This document shows, in pieces, positions 42,994 to 51,336 of a stretch of DNA of 64,000 nucleotides. Position 1 is the first letter of the stretch; every line of letters begins with the position of its first letter. The notes beneath the pieces are model-generated. The model was given only the letters and a program-made list of their open reading frames with translations, did not search any database and was not told the DNA's origin. Origin of the DNA: LLD-282 sp964395835 (lineage in GTDB: Bacteria > Pseudomonadota > Gammaproteobacteria > Berkiellales > Berkiellaceae). Location of the stretch: NCBI GenBank assembly GCA_964395835.1, contig CAYNBJ010000001.1, forward strand, positions 186,001 through 250,000. The letters are read 5' to 3'. The position numbers and the translations under genes were made by a program.

Positions 42994-44577
42994 TTAAAAA
43001 TTGAGAGTGACCCCGCTTCTCCAAACAGAACGATGTGCACTTTGCGGTGATGCGGCATATGCTGGTCGATCGGTATCTGTGTTATCCACATCTTGACCGA
43101 AAATTAATTTATATCTTTGAATAAAAGAAAGTGTATTGGTCCATTCGATGCTTTGTCCGAAGCGATAATTCAACATCAAAGTAAATGTTTTCGATTTAAT
43201 ATGGAATGCTTCTTGTCCATTTTGGACATTAGGGGTCGTAGTGGATTTCAGAACATAGGGCTGCTCTTGATCTGCTGGAATACTATTATCTACTGCATAA
43301 AACACATAAGCACTCTGTGCGACAGATGCATAAGATCCGAATGACTCAGATAAACGATTTGCCCCTGTAACATTCGGGTAGGCACTCAAAAGAAAATCCT
43401 CTTTGCCCTCATTGGACATTAAAGCAAAAATATTTTTTTGTGTCTTAGATCCATAACCTAATCCAACAATCCATCCTTTACCACTCGTGTGAATTGATCC
43501 GCTTCTTGGATCCATACGATAAGAATCTCCACTGGCGCCGGTATGATATAGAACGCTGAGATCATAGCAATGCCCATAAGCACTTTGATTAAAGATTTCT
43601 GCATTCATATCTTGCCCAATTGCATAAACAGCAGTGACTGGGCTATGGACATACTCACAATGACCTTCAAATGCGAAATGATCCCAATAATACTTATAGG
43701 TTAAATGCAGTTGTGAAAAAATATTATAAACACTTAGCCCTAATGCTGTATCGGAGCCATAATTTGAAGCTACCGCTACAAGATATGGTTGCTCAAAGGG
43801 TGCACATAAAAACTGTGCGTTTAAGGATACACCTTTATGTGCCGTACTAAATGGTATAAAACCTAAGGTCATCGCATAAGCTGTACGAACAGCACCTTGA
43901 GAAAAAGATGTTGTATCAAGAAAGGTATTCGCTAAGCCCACATTCAGATCATGAAAACTCTCTACCTGAACATCTGTTATATCAGAAAAATTCTTGATAC
44001 CCCGCGCACCAGAATGATCCCATAAATCAAATTTTATCAACAGCGGATGCTTCAATAACCATAAGCTGCTTGAAAGATGAGAGTGTCTCATATGTAAAAA
44101 ATGCACAGATCCTTCTATCTCACCCATGAGCCGATCCGAGTAACTCAGAAATTTGTCTCTATCTTGAATGAGACCAAGTGCAGTCCCCCAGCAAGAGTCT
44201 TCATAACTCAAATAAGCATTCCAAAAAGCAACCTGATTTTCTGCTATGCGATCGAGGCCATCATTGTAAAACTCTCCCTGATATGTAGGCTGAATACCGA
44301 GACCAATATGACCGTTCACTTTATTAAGACCAAGAGCCTGTGTCAGATGATATGATGCCTCTTTCAATCCCCATGAAAAATCACTCTCAGTGTCCAGAGT
44401 ATTTGCATGACCATCAGCTTGATGACGATAGAGTGTTGAAGAATGCTGTGTGCTGAAAGCCCAATGCTGCTCAAAAGCACAGAGATTCGCTGTAAAAAAA
44501 AGCGCAGAAAAAAAAAGACCCCTTTGAACAAATAAAAATTTCAAAGGGGATAAGTTTGTTTCTTTGGGAAAATCCAT
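42994..44577 (-). CDS. porin-like outer membrane protein (4 of 4)
   Basis: 527 residues from the ATG at 44577, preceded by AGAGAGAG; the ATG at 44619 lacks such a site. The N terminus has a long leader with hydrophobic core (GLFFSALFFTANLCA). The body is beta-strand rich and ends SGVTLNF. The GLGYGSKTQKNIFALMSNEGKEDF segment aligns with the RRRNILALMDMVGADDF region of the gene at 41298, showing common descent; the N-terminal half is more divergent. It lies 56 bases downstream of the short-chain dehydrogenase gene, same strand. Confidence 0.78.
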   Translation of the reverse strand: MDFPKETNLSPLKFLFVQRGLFFSALFFTANLCAFEQHWAFSTQHSSTLYRHQADGHANTLDTESDFSWGLKEASYHLTQALGLNKVNGHIGLGIQPTYQGEFYNDGLDRIAENQVAFWNAYLSYEDSCWGTALGLIQDRDKFLSYSDRLMGEIEGSVHFLHMRHSHLSSSLWLLKHPLLIKFDLWDHSGARGIKNFSDITDVQVESFHDLNVGLANTFLDTTSFSQGAVRTAYAMTLGFIPFSTAHKGVSLNAQFLCAPFEQPYLVAVASNYGSDTALGLSVYNIFSQLHLTYKYYWDHFAFEGHCEYVHSPVTAVYAIGQDMNAEIFNQSAYGHCYDLSVLYHTGASGDSYRMDPRSGSIHTSGKGWIVGLGYGSKTQKNIFALMSNEGKEDFLLSAYPNVTGANRLSESFGSYASVAQSAYVFYAVDNSIPADQEQPYVLKSTTTPNVQNGQEAFHIKSKTFTLMLNYRFGQSIEWTNTLSFIQRYKLIFGQDVDNTDTDRPAYAASPQSAHRSVWRSGVTLNF

Positions 44578-44633
44578 CAGCTCTCTCTTTAAGTATAGAC
44601 AAGAATGCAAATTGTTCATGGTATATTTTTTAT

Positions 44634-45458
44634 TTAAGAAATGTAAAGATCGGGTATAAGTTTTTGATTCGGATCGATGGCATATTTTGAGAAATCCTCA
44701 ATCCCCTCTGCACGCAACACATCTTCATCTAAGAAATGATACCCAGTGCACTCAGTCGCTTTCTTTCTAAAAAGAAATGCAGCAGCATCAGCCACGATTG
44801 TTGCATGACGCGCTTTTTTCATAAATTCTTTGGGAAAATTCATTTCAATAGCTGCCGTCGCAATAATAGTTTTGGGCCACAAGGTATTTACAGCTATATT
44901 ATGTTTTTTCCACTGAGCAGCCAACGCTGCTGAAATCAATGACATATTGTATTTGGACAGAGTATATGCCAAATGCGGATTATACCACTTTAAATCATGA
45001 TCCAAAGGAGGAGAAAGAGTTAAGATATGAGGATTAGTTGCTTGGCACAGTAAATGAAAAGCATGTTTTGAACAAAAATAGGTCCCTTTTGCATTCACTT
45101 GCATAATCAAATCATATTTTTTTTCACTCAATTCATGAATCGATGAAAGATCGATAGCACTAGCATTGTTAATCAAAATATCCAAACGACCAAAAGTTTC
45201 CTGAATGTTTTGAATGCACGTTTTCACTTGTTCTTCGAAACGCACATCCATCACACATCCTATGGCCGGCACACCTAAAGCTTGCACTTCCTGCACTGTT
45301 TGATCCACTGTACCAGGAAGAATGTGATGTGGATCGCGAGTTTTGCCACAAACAACAATTGCATATCCCAGAGATGCCAATTTTAAAGCTATAGCTTTCC
45401 CGATTCCACGAGTTGATCCTGTAATCATAGCGACTGGAAATTCTGAAACATTATTCAT
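44634..45458 (-). CDS. short-chain dehydrogenase/reductase, HSDL2-like
   Basis: 274 residues. Rossmann NAD(P) motif GSTRGIGKA, structural NNAS motif (DILINNASAID), and the catalytic Tyr-Lys in AYTLSKYN. The insertion GKTRDPHHILPGTV after the second strand and the C-terminal part resemble hydroxysteroid dehydrogenase-like protein 2 of bacteria and animals, implicated in lipid metabolism. The substrate is unknown. With the fad genes and glpD it fits a lipid-using metabolism. It is divergent from glpD. Confidence 0.88.
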   Translation of the reverse strand: MNNVSEFPVAMITGSTRGIGKAIALKLASLGYAIVVCGKTRDPHHILPGTVDQTVQEVQALGVPAIGCVMDVRFEEQVKTCIQNIQETFGRLDILINNASAIDLSSIHELSEKKYDLIMQVNAKGTYFCSKHAFHLLCQATNPHILTLSPPLDHDLKWYNPHLAYTLSKYNMSLISAALAAQWKKHNIAVNTLWPKTIIATAAIEMNFPKEFMKKARHATIVADAAAFLFRKKATECTGYHFLDEDVLRAEGIEDFSKYAIDPNQKLIPDLYIS

Positions 45459-45556
45459 AAACGCAAAAACTTATATTGCTCAAAAGATATTAGCCACAAG
45501 AATAGTTCATATTTCACAACAGGTGCTGAGTGAGAAAAAATTTTAAATATAAACAC

Positions 45557-45865
45557 TCATATTGAATCATCACAGAAATTTTGTATACACAGGCCATATG
45601 AATCCAAAAAATCATTATTTCTTTCATCTATCTTTAGAAAAGCACTCTCATCGTAAAGAGCATAATACTTATGATCTTTTCGTTGATACAAGAGTTTTTG
45701 TGATTTACGGCAGATCCTCAACTGAGAATGATATTGTGTAAAAATTTTTGTGCGGATTTGAGCACATTTTTTATGCATCGAACTGAGATCTGCAAAGAGC
45801 TGCAAGGTGAAAAAAGAACCGATACATACGGAAGTAAGACAGACACAAAGAATAGAGCTTTTCAA
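45557..45865 (-). CDS. possible small secreted protein, TTG start
   Basis: 102 residues read from TTG at 45865. The first 20 residues look like a signal peptide (SSILCVCLTSVCIGSFFTLQLFA). The rest is basic and Cys- and Tyr-containing with no recognised family. There is no clear Shine-Dalgarno and no ATG. It fills the space between the dehydrogenase and glpD. It could be a chance ORF. Confidence 0.33.
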   Translation of the reverse strand: MKSSILCVCLTSVCIGSFFTLQLFADLSSMHKKCAQIRTKIFTQYHSQLRICRKSQKLLYQRKDHKYYALYDESAFLKIDERNNDFLDSYGLCIQNFCDDSI

Positions 45866-45938
45866 AGGATTTTAGCATTTTTGATAAAATTGTACTTTAA
45901 TAGATTATAAAAAGTCTCAGAAATAAAGATAGTTTCAC

Positions 45939-47480
45939 ATGATATTAAAACACTTCGACGTTGTTATTATTGGCGGAGGAATCCACGGTGCTGCAACTGC
46001 TGTTGACGCTGCTGGTCGCGGTTTAAAAGCGTTGGTCTTAGAGAAAGGAGATCTGGGTGCTCAGACTACTCAATATAACACCCAATTAATACATGGTGGA
46101 TTAAGATACTTAGATCAGTTTAATTTTGGACTGGTTAAAGAAGGACTCGCAGAACAGAAACTCTTATTACAAAATGCATCTTATTTGCTTCAGCCGTTAG
46201 AATTTCTTTTAATTCAAAAGAAAAAATGGCTTCGTCCAGAATGGTTAGTACGCATGGGGCTCTCATTTTATGATCTCATGCGAGGACACTTTTTACCGCG
46301 TTCACAAAAAACATCTTTCGAACACAATCGGTGTTTAGATCATATACATCAGAAAAAATCTTATAATCTCTGGTCTTTTTTTGATGCCCAAACAGAATCA
46401 AATCGACTTGTCATCAGTGATGCACAATTAGCGCAAGATATGGGCACAAAAATTGCGACATACGCATCAATTAAAACTATTAACTCAACTGCACAAGGGT
46501 GGATTATTCAATATGAGCAAGATGGTGAGCAATTCAACATCTGTTCAAAAATCCTATATAACCTGACAGGGCCATGGGTCAATCAATTTTTTTCAGAATA
46601 TCACTTGAATTTTCATATTCCGATTTCACTCGTACAGGGATCACATATTGTCTTAGATCATATCCTCGATAGTGATGGGAAAGCGATCGCTTTTGAAAAC
46701 GATGATGGTCGTCTTATTTTCTTTATTCCCAAAGGGCAGAATACGATTATTGGAACAACAGATTATGCTGTGGAATCTCCTGTTGAGCATGCACGTCCAT
46801 CCCCAATTGAAATTGATTATCTCATCGAAGTTGCAGAAAAAGTTTTAGGGCCACAGGCAGCACATCGATCTGTTATTCATGCTTACGCAGGTATCCGATG
46901 CTTGCCATTTGACCCCAAGCCAGGTGCAACCACATCGCGTGAAAGTGAGATTGTCTGTTTTGAATGTCCAATCCATCAATGGCCAATCTTTACCCTTATT
47001 GGTGGAAAAATGACATCTGCGCGCAAAACAGCAGAGAATTTAGTCAGTAAGGCCCAAAAAATTTATCCTCAAATGGGAAGACCCTGGACACAAACCAAAA
47101 GAGCGGCTGGTGCACAAGAAAGACTCTCTCTCAAAGATATCCTGAACTGGTTAGAAAAAAATTACTCTTTTTTAGAGCTCGATCTGCGAGAGAGATTGGG
47201 CAAATCTTATGGTATGCGCTGTGCAACACTGTTAAAAAATATTCGTACACAAGATGATCTCGGTCCTCTGATCATAAAAAACTTATACGCTCATGAGGTC
47301 AAATTTTTGATGCAAACGCAATGGGTACGATCTTTTGAAGATTTAATAGATCGAAGATTGGGATGGAAACTCAACTTAACGAAAGAAGAAAGAAAAAAAG
47401 CTTACTCCAGATTTATTAAACACTGTAGTGCTTTTGAGTGGGAAACGAACACGAGCTCTACTGAAGAATTTTCAATATGA
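45939..47480 (+). CDS. glpD: aerobic glycerol-3-phosphate dehydrogenase
   Basis: 513 residues. FAD-dependent oxidation of glycerol-3-phosphate to dihydroxyacetone phosphate at the inner membrane, feeding electrons to quinone. The FAD-binding motif is VVIIGGGIHGAATAVDAAGRG, followed by LIHGGLRYLDQFNFGLV, then GTTDYAVESP, AGIRCLPFD and LIGGKMTSAR. The C-terminal helical domain is present. Length matches the family. In a host-dependent cell it may consume glycerol-3-phosphate from host lipids. Confidence 0.96.
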   Translation: MILKHFDVVIIGGGIHGAATAVDAAGRGLKALVLEKGDLGAQTTQYNTQLIHGGLRYLDQFNFGLVKEGLAEQKLLLQNASYLLQPLEFLLIQKKKWLRPEWLVRMGLSFYDLMRGHFLPRSQKTSFEHNRCLDHIHQKKSYNLWSFFDAQTESNRLVISDAQLAQDMGTKIATYASIKTINSTAQGWIIQYEQDGEQFNICSKILYNLTGPWVNQFFSEYHLNFHIPISLVQGSHIVLDHILDSDGKAIAFENDDGRLIFFIPKGQNTIIGTTDYAVESPVEHARPSPIEIDYLIEVAEKVLGPQAAHRSVIHAYAGIRCLPFDPKPGATTSRESEIVCFECPIHQWPIFTLIGGKMTSARKTAENLVSKAQKIYPQMGRPWTQTKRAAGAQERLSLKDILNWLEKNYSFLELDLRERLGKSYGMRCATLLKNIRTQDDLGPLIIKNLYAHEVKFLMQTQWVRSFEDLIDRRLGWKLNLTKEERKKAYSRFIKHCSAFEWETNTSSTEEFSI

Positions 47481-47559
47481 AATTTTCTAGCAAAGATGAT
47501 TGAGCCCAATAAATCCATTGAGTATCATAGTGAAACAATTTGAATAAAATGAGAAACGT

Positions 47560-48291
47560 ATGGCAGGTCACAGTAAGTGGAAAAACATTCAACATAGAAA
47601 AAATGCGCAAGACGCAAAACGTGGTCAAATTTTCACGCGTCTTATCAGAGAAATCACAATTGCTGCTAAAAATGGAGCTGACCCTGAAACAAATGCTCGT
47701 TTACGATCCGCAGTAGAAAAAGCTCTGGATAGTAATATGAGTAAAGACACTATCCAAAAAGCTATCGCTAAAGGATCGGGCACAGGCGATGGATTTGAAT
47801 TGATTGAAATCAGCTATGAAGGTTATGGGCCTGGTGGAATTGCATTTTATGTGGAATGCGCGACAGATAATAAAAATCGAACTGTTTCAGAAATCCGCCA
47901 TCTTTTCACAAAATCTGGTGGCAATTTAGGAACAGCTGGATCTGTGAGTTATTTATTTGAAAATAGAGGTATTCTCGTCATTGATCATCAGGGGCGATTT
48001 GATGATGTCATGGAAATTTTACTTGATGCTCCATTTGTAGATATTGAAGAAGACGAGCAACATATTATCATTTACTGCGCTGCAGAAGATTTTGAGGAGT
48101 TACAAAAATTCACAGCCTCTCACAATTTAACAATTGTTTCGAAAGAGTTAACCAAACTATGCCCATCGGCGATCACTATCAGCGATAAAGAATTAGAACA
48201 GAAAGTCTTTTCTTTATATCAAAAACTGGATGAACACGATGACGTCCAAGCACTCTTTTGTAACGCACAGTGGAGTGATGAACTTTCATGA
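47560..48291 (+). CDS. yebC: YebC/PmpR-family regulatory protein
   Basis: 243 residues. The start MAGHSKWKNIQHRKNAQDAKR is diagnostic. Further motifs are the YEGYGPGG and NKNRTVSEIRH segments. Members act as transcription regulators and, in some bacteria, help ribosomes through proline stretches. The stop overlaps the ruvC start by ATGA, giving the classic yebC-ruvC-ruvA-ruvB order of gammaproteobacteria. Confidence 0.97.
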   Translation: MAGHSKWKNIQHRKNAQDAKRGQIFTRLIREITIAAKNGADPETNARLRSAVEKALDSNMSKDTIQKAIAKGSGTGDGFELIEISYEGYGPGGIAFYVECATDNKNRTVSEIRHLFTKSGGNLGTAGSVSYLFENRGILVIDHQGRFDDVMEILLDAPFVDIEEDEQHIIIYCAAEDFEELQKFTASHNLTIVSKELTKLCPSAITISDKELEQKVFSLYQKLDEHDDVQALFCNAQWSDELS

Positions 48292-48776
48292 TACGTGTTT
48301 TATCCTGTGATCCAGGATCGATAACAACAGGGTGGGCTGTAATTGAAGGCCCATCTTTATCGCATTTAGGATCGGGGATTATTGAACTTGGAAAATCCGC
48401 GGTTCCCCTTTGGATAAAAATTCAGATCTTAAAAAAACAAATGGAACACCTGTGTGCTCAATACCAGCCAAACGTTTTAGTTTTAGAAAAAGCGTTTGTG
48501 TCTTTAAACAAAGATGCGGCTCTAAAAATCGCACAGATTAGGGGTGTCATTTGTGGCTTATGTGCAGATGTTCATGATTACGCGGAGTATTCGCCCAGAG
48601 AAATCAAACAAACGATTACTGGGTATGGAGCAGCAGAAAAAGAACAGGTTGCTTTTATGGTGCAAAACACTTTCCCTCATTTAAAAGCCTTTAAGATGAA
48701 AAACGATCAAAGTGATGCGATTGCGATTGGATTGTGCCATATTTATCATCAAAGACGTCAGAAGCTAGGAGGTTAG
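48288..48776 (+). CDS. ruvC: Holliday junction resolvase RuvC
   Basis: 162 residues. Endonuclease that cuts Holliday junctions. Catalytic acids are visible: D8 in SCDPGSITTGWAV, E in LVLEKAFVSLNKDAALKIAQIRG, and two Asp in DQSDAIAIGLCH. YSPREIKQTITGYGAAEKEQV matches the DNA-binding region. Translationally coupled to yebC; ruvA starts four bases later with an AGGAGG site at the ruvC end. Confidence 0.97.
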   Translation: MIRVLSCDPGSITTGWAVIEGPSLSHLGSGIIELGKSAVPLWIKIQILKKQMEHLCAQYQPNVLVLEKAFVSLNKDAALKIAQIRGVICGLCADVHDYAEYSPREIKQTITGYGAAEKEQVAFMVQNTFPHLKAFKMKNDQSDAIAIGLCHIYHQRRQKLGG

Positions 48777-48780
48777 GTAT

Positions 48781-49350
48781 ATGCTGGAATCAGTTTATGG
48801 AAAAATTGAACATGCAGCTGGCAACGAGATTTCTCTCTCCATTCAAAATATATGGTCCATTAAAATCTTTTGCCCAAATGCGGCAATTTATGCGCTCAAT
48901 CAATCCTATCGCATCATCACAGAAATGATCTGGAAAGAACAAGGGCCTACTCTTTTTGGCTTTGAGAATCAGGAAGAACGAATCTTTTTTCGATCTTTGC
49001 TAAAAATTGCATCTATTGGGCCCAAGCTCGCTTTAAGTATTATGAATCATCCAAGAGAAGTGCTCCTTGATGCATGTCGCAATCAAAATCCATCAGAACT
49101 GCTCAAAATTCCAGGCATCGGAAAAAAAACAGCTCAACGACTGATCAGTGAAATAGAAATGACAGCTGTACCTCAAGGGGCGAATACAACTTCATTAAAT
49201 ATGGAGTTGCTTTCTGCTTTAGAAAATTTTGGATTTCAGAAAAGCGCTATTGAAACAGCCTTATCCAAAATTGATGCTCAAGATTTTACGCATGGGCTCA
49301 AGGACGCATTAAAATATTTACGAGGCACGCATGCAACAGTTAGAGAATGA
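48781..49350 (+). CDS. ruvA: Holliday junction branch migration protein RuvA
   Basis: 189 residues. The N-terminal OB domain is somewhat diverged. Two helix-hairpin-helix motifs follow: LLKIASIGPKLALSIMNH and LLKIPGIGKKTAQRLISE, then a C-terminal RuvB-contact domain. Tetramers bind Holliday junctions and load RuvB. It overlaps ruvB by 20 bases. Confidence 0.95.
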   Translation: MLESVYGKIEHAAGNEISLSIQNIWSIKIFCPNAAIYALNQSYRIITEMIWKEQGPTLFGFENQEERIFFRSLLKIASIGPKLALSIMNHPREVLLDACRNQNPSELLKIPGIGKKTAQRLISEIEMTAVPQGANTTSLNMELLSALENFGFQKSAIETALSKIDAQDFTHGLKDALKYLRGTHATVRE

Positions 49351-50281
49351 ACGTGCTTTGCGCCCTAAAAAACTGGCTCAGTATATAGGCCAAGAAAAAA
49401 TCTGTGATGCGTTAAAAATTTATATGTCGGCTGCTTTGGAGCGTCAAGAACCACTGGATCATGTCCTTTTAATGGGGCCTCCTGGTTTAGGGAAAACGAC
49501 TTTAGCTCAAATTATTGCTCGAGAGATGGGAGCTATGATTCATAGTATTAGCGGGCCTGCAATAGAAAAAAGTGGGGATTTAGCCGCTCTTCTGACACAA
49601 CTGAATTCTGGCGATATTTTATTTATTGATGAAATTCACCGTTTGTCTCCATCAATTGAAGAGATGCTATACGGCGCGATGGAGGACTACCATTTAGATG
49701 TGATGATAGGAGAAGGTGCGGGCGCTCGTTCAATGCGCATTGATTTAGCACCTTTTTGCTTGATAGGCGCAACAACGAAACCAGGAGCGATCTCTGCGCC
49801 ATTACGTGATCGCTTTGGAATTTTATTTCGTCTTCTACCGTATTCTATAGAATCCTTAGAAACAATTATTGAATTATATGTAAAAGAATTATGCCTTCCC
49901 ATATCGAAAACGGATATTTCTTTAATTGCGACGCGTGCGAGAGGCACACCTCGTGTTGCACTGCGCCTTGTTAAGCGATTGCGAGATTTTTTGACAGTCT
50001 CGTCTACTATCGGAGAAGTAAAAACCTATCTAAAAGCATTGGATTTAGATGATAGAGGACTCGACACACAAGATCGGCGTCTTTTACGATGCCTGGCTGA
50101 AGATTATGCAGGTGGTCCGGTTGGCCTCGAGACCTTAGCTCTGTCTTTAGGAGAAAACAAACAAACCTTAGAGGATGTCATTGAGCCATATCTTGTAGAG
50201 CAAAATTTTATACAAAGAACAGCACGAGGAAGAAAAATCACAGAGAAAGGTAAAGCACATTTGATGCAGATCAAAGAATAA
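49331..50281 (+). CDS. ruvB: Holliday junction branch migration helicase RuvB
   Basis: 316 residues, slightly shorter than E. coli RuvB (336), the difference being mostly at the N terminus. Starts ALRPKKLAQYIGQEKI. Walker A LLMGPPGLGKTTLAQ, Walker B LFIDEIHRL, sensor IGATTKPGAIS, arginine finger region PLRDRFGI, and the winged-helix end GGPVGLETLALSLGE. The AAA+ motor drives branch migration with RuvA. Confidence 0.97.
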   Translation: MQQLENERALRPKKLAQYIGQEKICDALKIYMSAALERQEPLDHVLLMGPPGLGKTTLAQIIAREMGAMIHSISGPAIEKSGDLAALLTQLNSGDILFIDEIHRLSPSIEEMLYGAMEDYHLDVMIGEGAGARSMRIDLAPFCLIGATTKPGAISAPLRDRFGILFRLLPYSIESLETIIELYVKELCLPISKTDISLIATRARGTPRVALRLVKRLRDFLTVSSTIGEVKTYLKALDLDDRGLDTQDRRLLRCLAEDYAGGPVGLETLALSLGENKQTLEDVIEPYLVEQNFIQRTARGRKITEKGKAHLMQIKE

Positions 50282-50314
50282 AAAGCTATAATTGAAAAAA
50301 GATTGTATGCCGCC

Positions 50315-51175
50315 ATGTTGTACATTATTGCCCGCGTTTGCTTAATTTTCCTTCAAGCTTTTTTGTTATTGATTATCGCATTTTTTCCTATGCGAATTCG
50401 TAAAAAGATCTTAGAAACATCGCAGTATTTTTTTACACCGATTATTCAACGCTTGCTTTTCCCTGGCTCTTTACGAGAAAGCTCCTTTGACATTATGACT
50501 CATCATCAAAATAATATGCATAAACATTTAGTGATGATCTTTAGTGGTAATAATGAAACACAAGAAGAAATCTATCAGTTATTTGCATCTTATAAACTTG
50601 CAAACGGAGAACGGTTATCGCAGGCATCCTGCTCTGTTCTTTCGATTCCATTATGGCCCAAAAGCTCCGAAGATTCTTACAAACACTGTTTTGAAAAAAA
50701 TATTTCTGACTATTTGCGAGCACAATCTATAGAGCCTGATCAGATTGAGCATCTTGAAATTTTAGGCCACTCTTTAGGTGGTGGCTTAGCTCTTTCTACA
50801 GCACCAATCTTAGAAAAAATTTTTTCCAAAGCAGATCTGCTCATCATTTTAGATCGCACATTTACACAATTGAGCGATCCAGCACATAACCTTTATGGGT
50901 TTTTTGGAGACATTTTAGAACGCACCTTAGGTCTATTATGGCAGCTGGATAATATACGAACTCTTTTGGCCTTGCAAGACAAATCAAAAATTTATGTGCG
51001 CATTTATCAAGTAGAACCTGATCACATTTTAGGTGAAAGAGGGCTATTAAGTGTTGCGCTTCGCAATAAGGTATGGCGTGTAGATTGGCAGATTCATCAT
51101 ACGCATTCACAAAAAGACAATCTGCATACATTGCCATTTGGCGATGTCTTTCCAGATCATGCAGATATCAGGTGA
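50315..51175 (+). CDS. lipase-like alpha/beta hydrolase with N-terminal membrane anchor
   Basis: 286 residues from the ATG at 50315; a TTG four codons earlier is open but unsupported. A hydrophobic N-terminal helix (about 1-25) anchors or exports it. The serine nucleophile elbow is GHSLGGG with S153. A preceding oxyanion-type strand LVMIFSGNN fits alpha/beta hydrolases of lipase class. An Asp in LLIILDRTF and a C-terminal His (within HTHSQKDN or HTLPF) might complete the triad. Substrate unknown. It follows ruvB by 33 bases and may share its transcript. Similar membrane-linked hydrolases occur among Legionella-type secreted proteins, but secretion here is not shown. Confidence 0.7.
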   Translation: MLYIIARVCLIFLQAFLLLIIAFFPMRIRKKILETSQYFFTPIIQRLLFPGSLRESSFDIMTHHQNNMHKHLVMIFSGNNETQEEIYQLFASYKLANGERLSQASCSVLSIPLWPKSSEDSYKHCFEKNISDYLRAQSIEPDQIEHLEILGHSLGGGLALSTAPILEKIFSKADLLIILDRTFTQLSDPAHNLYGFFGDILERTLGLLWQLDNIRTLLALQDKSKIYVRIYQVEPDHILGERGLLSVALRNKVWRVDWQIHHTHSQKDNLHTLPFGDVFPDHADIR

Positions 51176-51336
51176 TATGAAAAAATCACAGGTATCTCAA
51201 AGACTGATGATTTATAACTCTTTGTTGTAAATGAGTCTCTCGCAAGTGATGCTCAGCGTCCTCGATGAGCATCCTCGATGAGCTCTCTTGATCTTTTGAA
51301 CCAAATAGGCCACAAAAAGAGAGCTGATCATACAGA

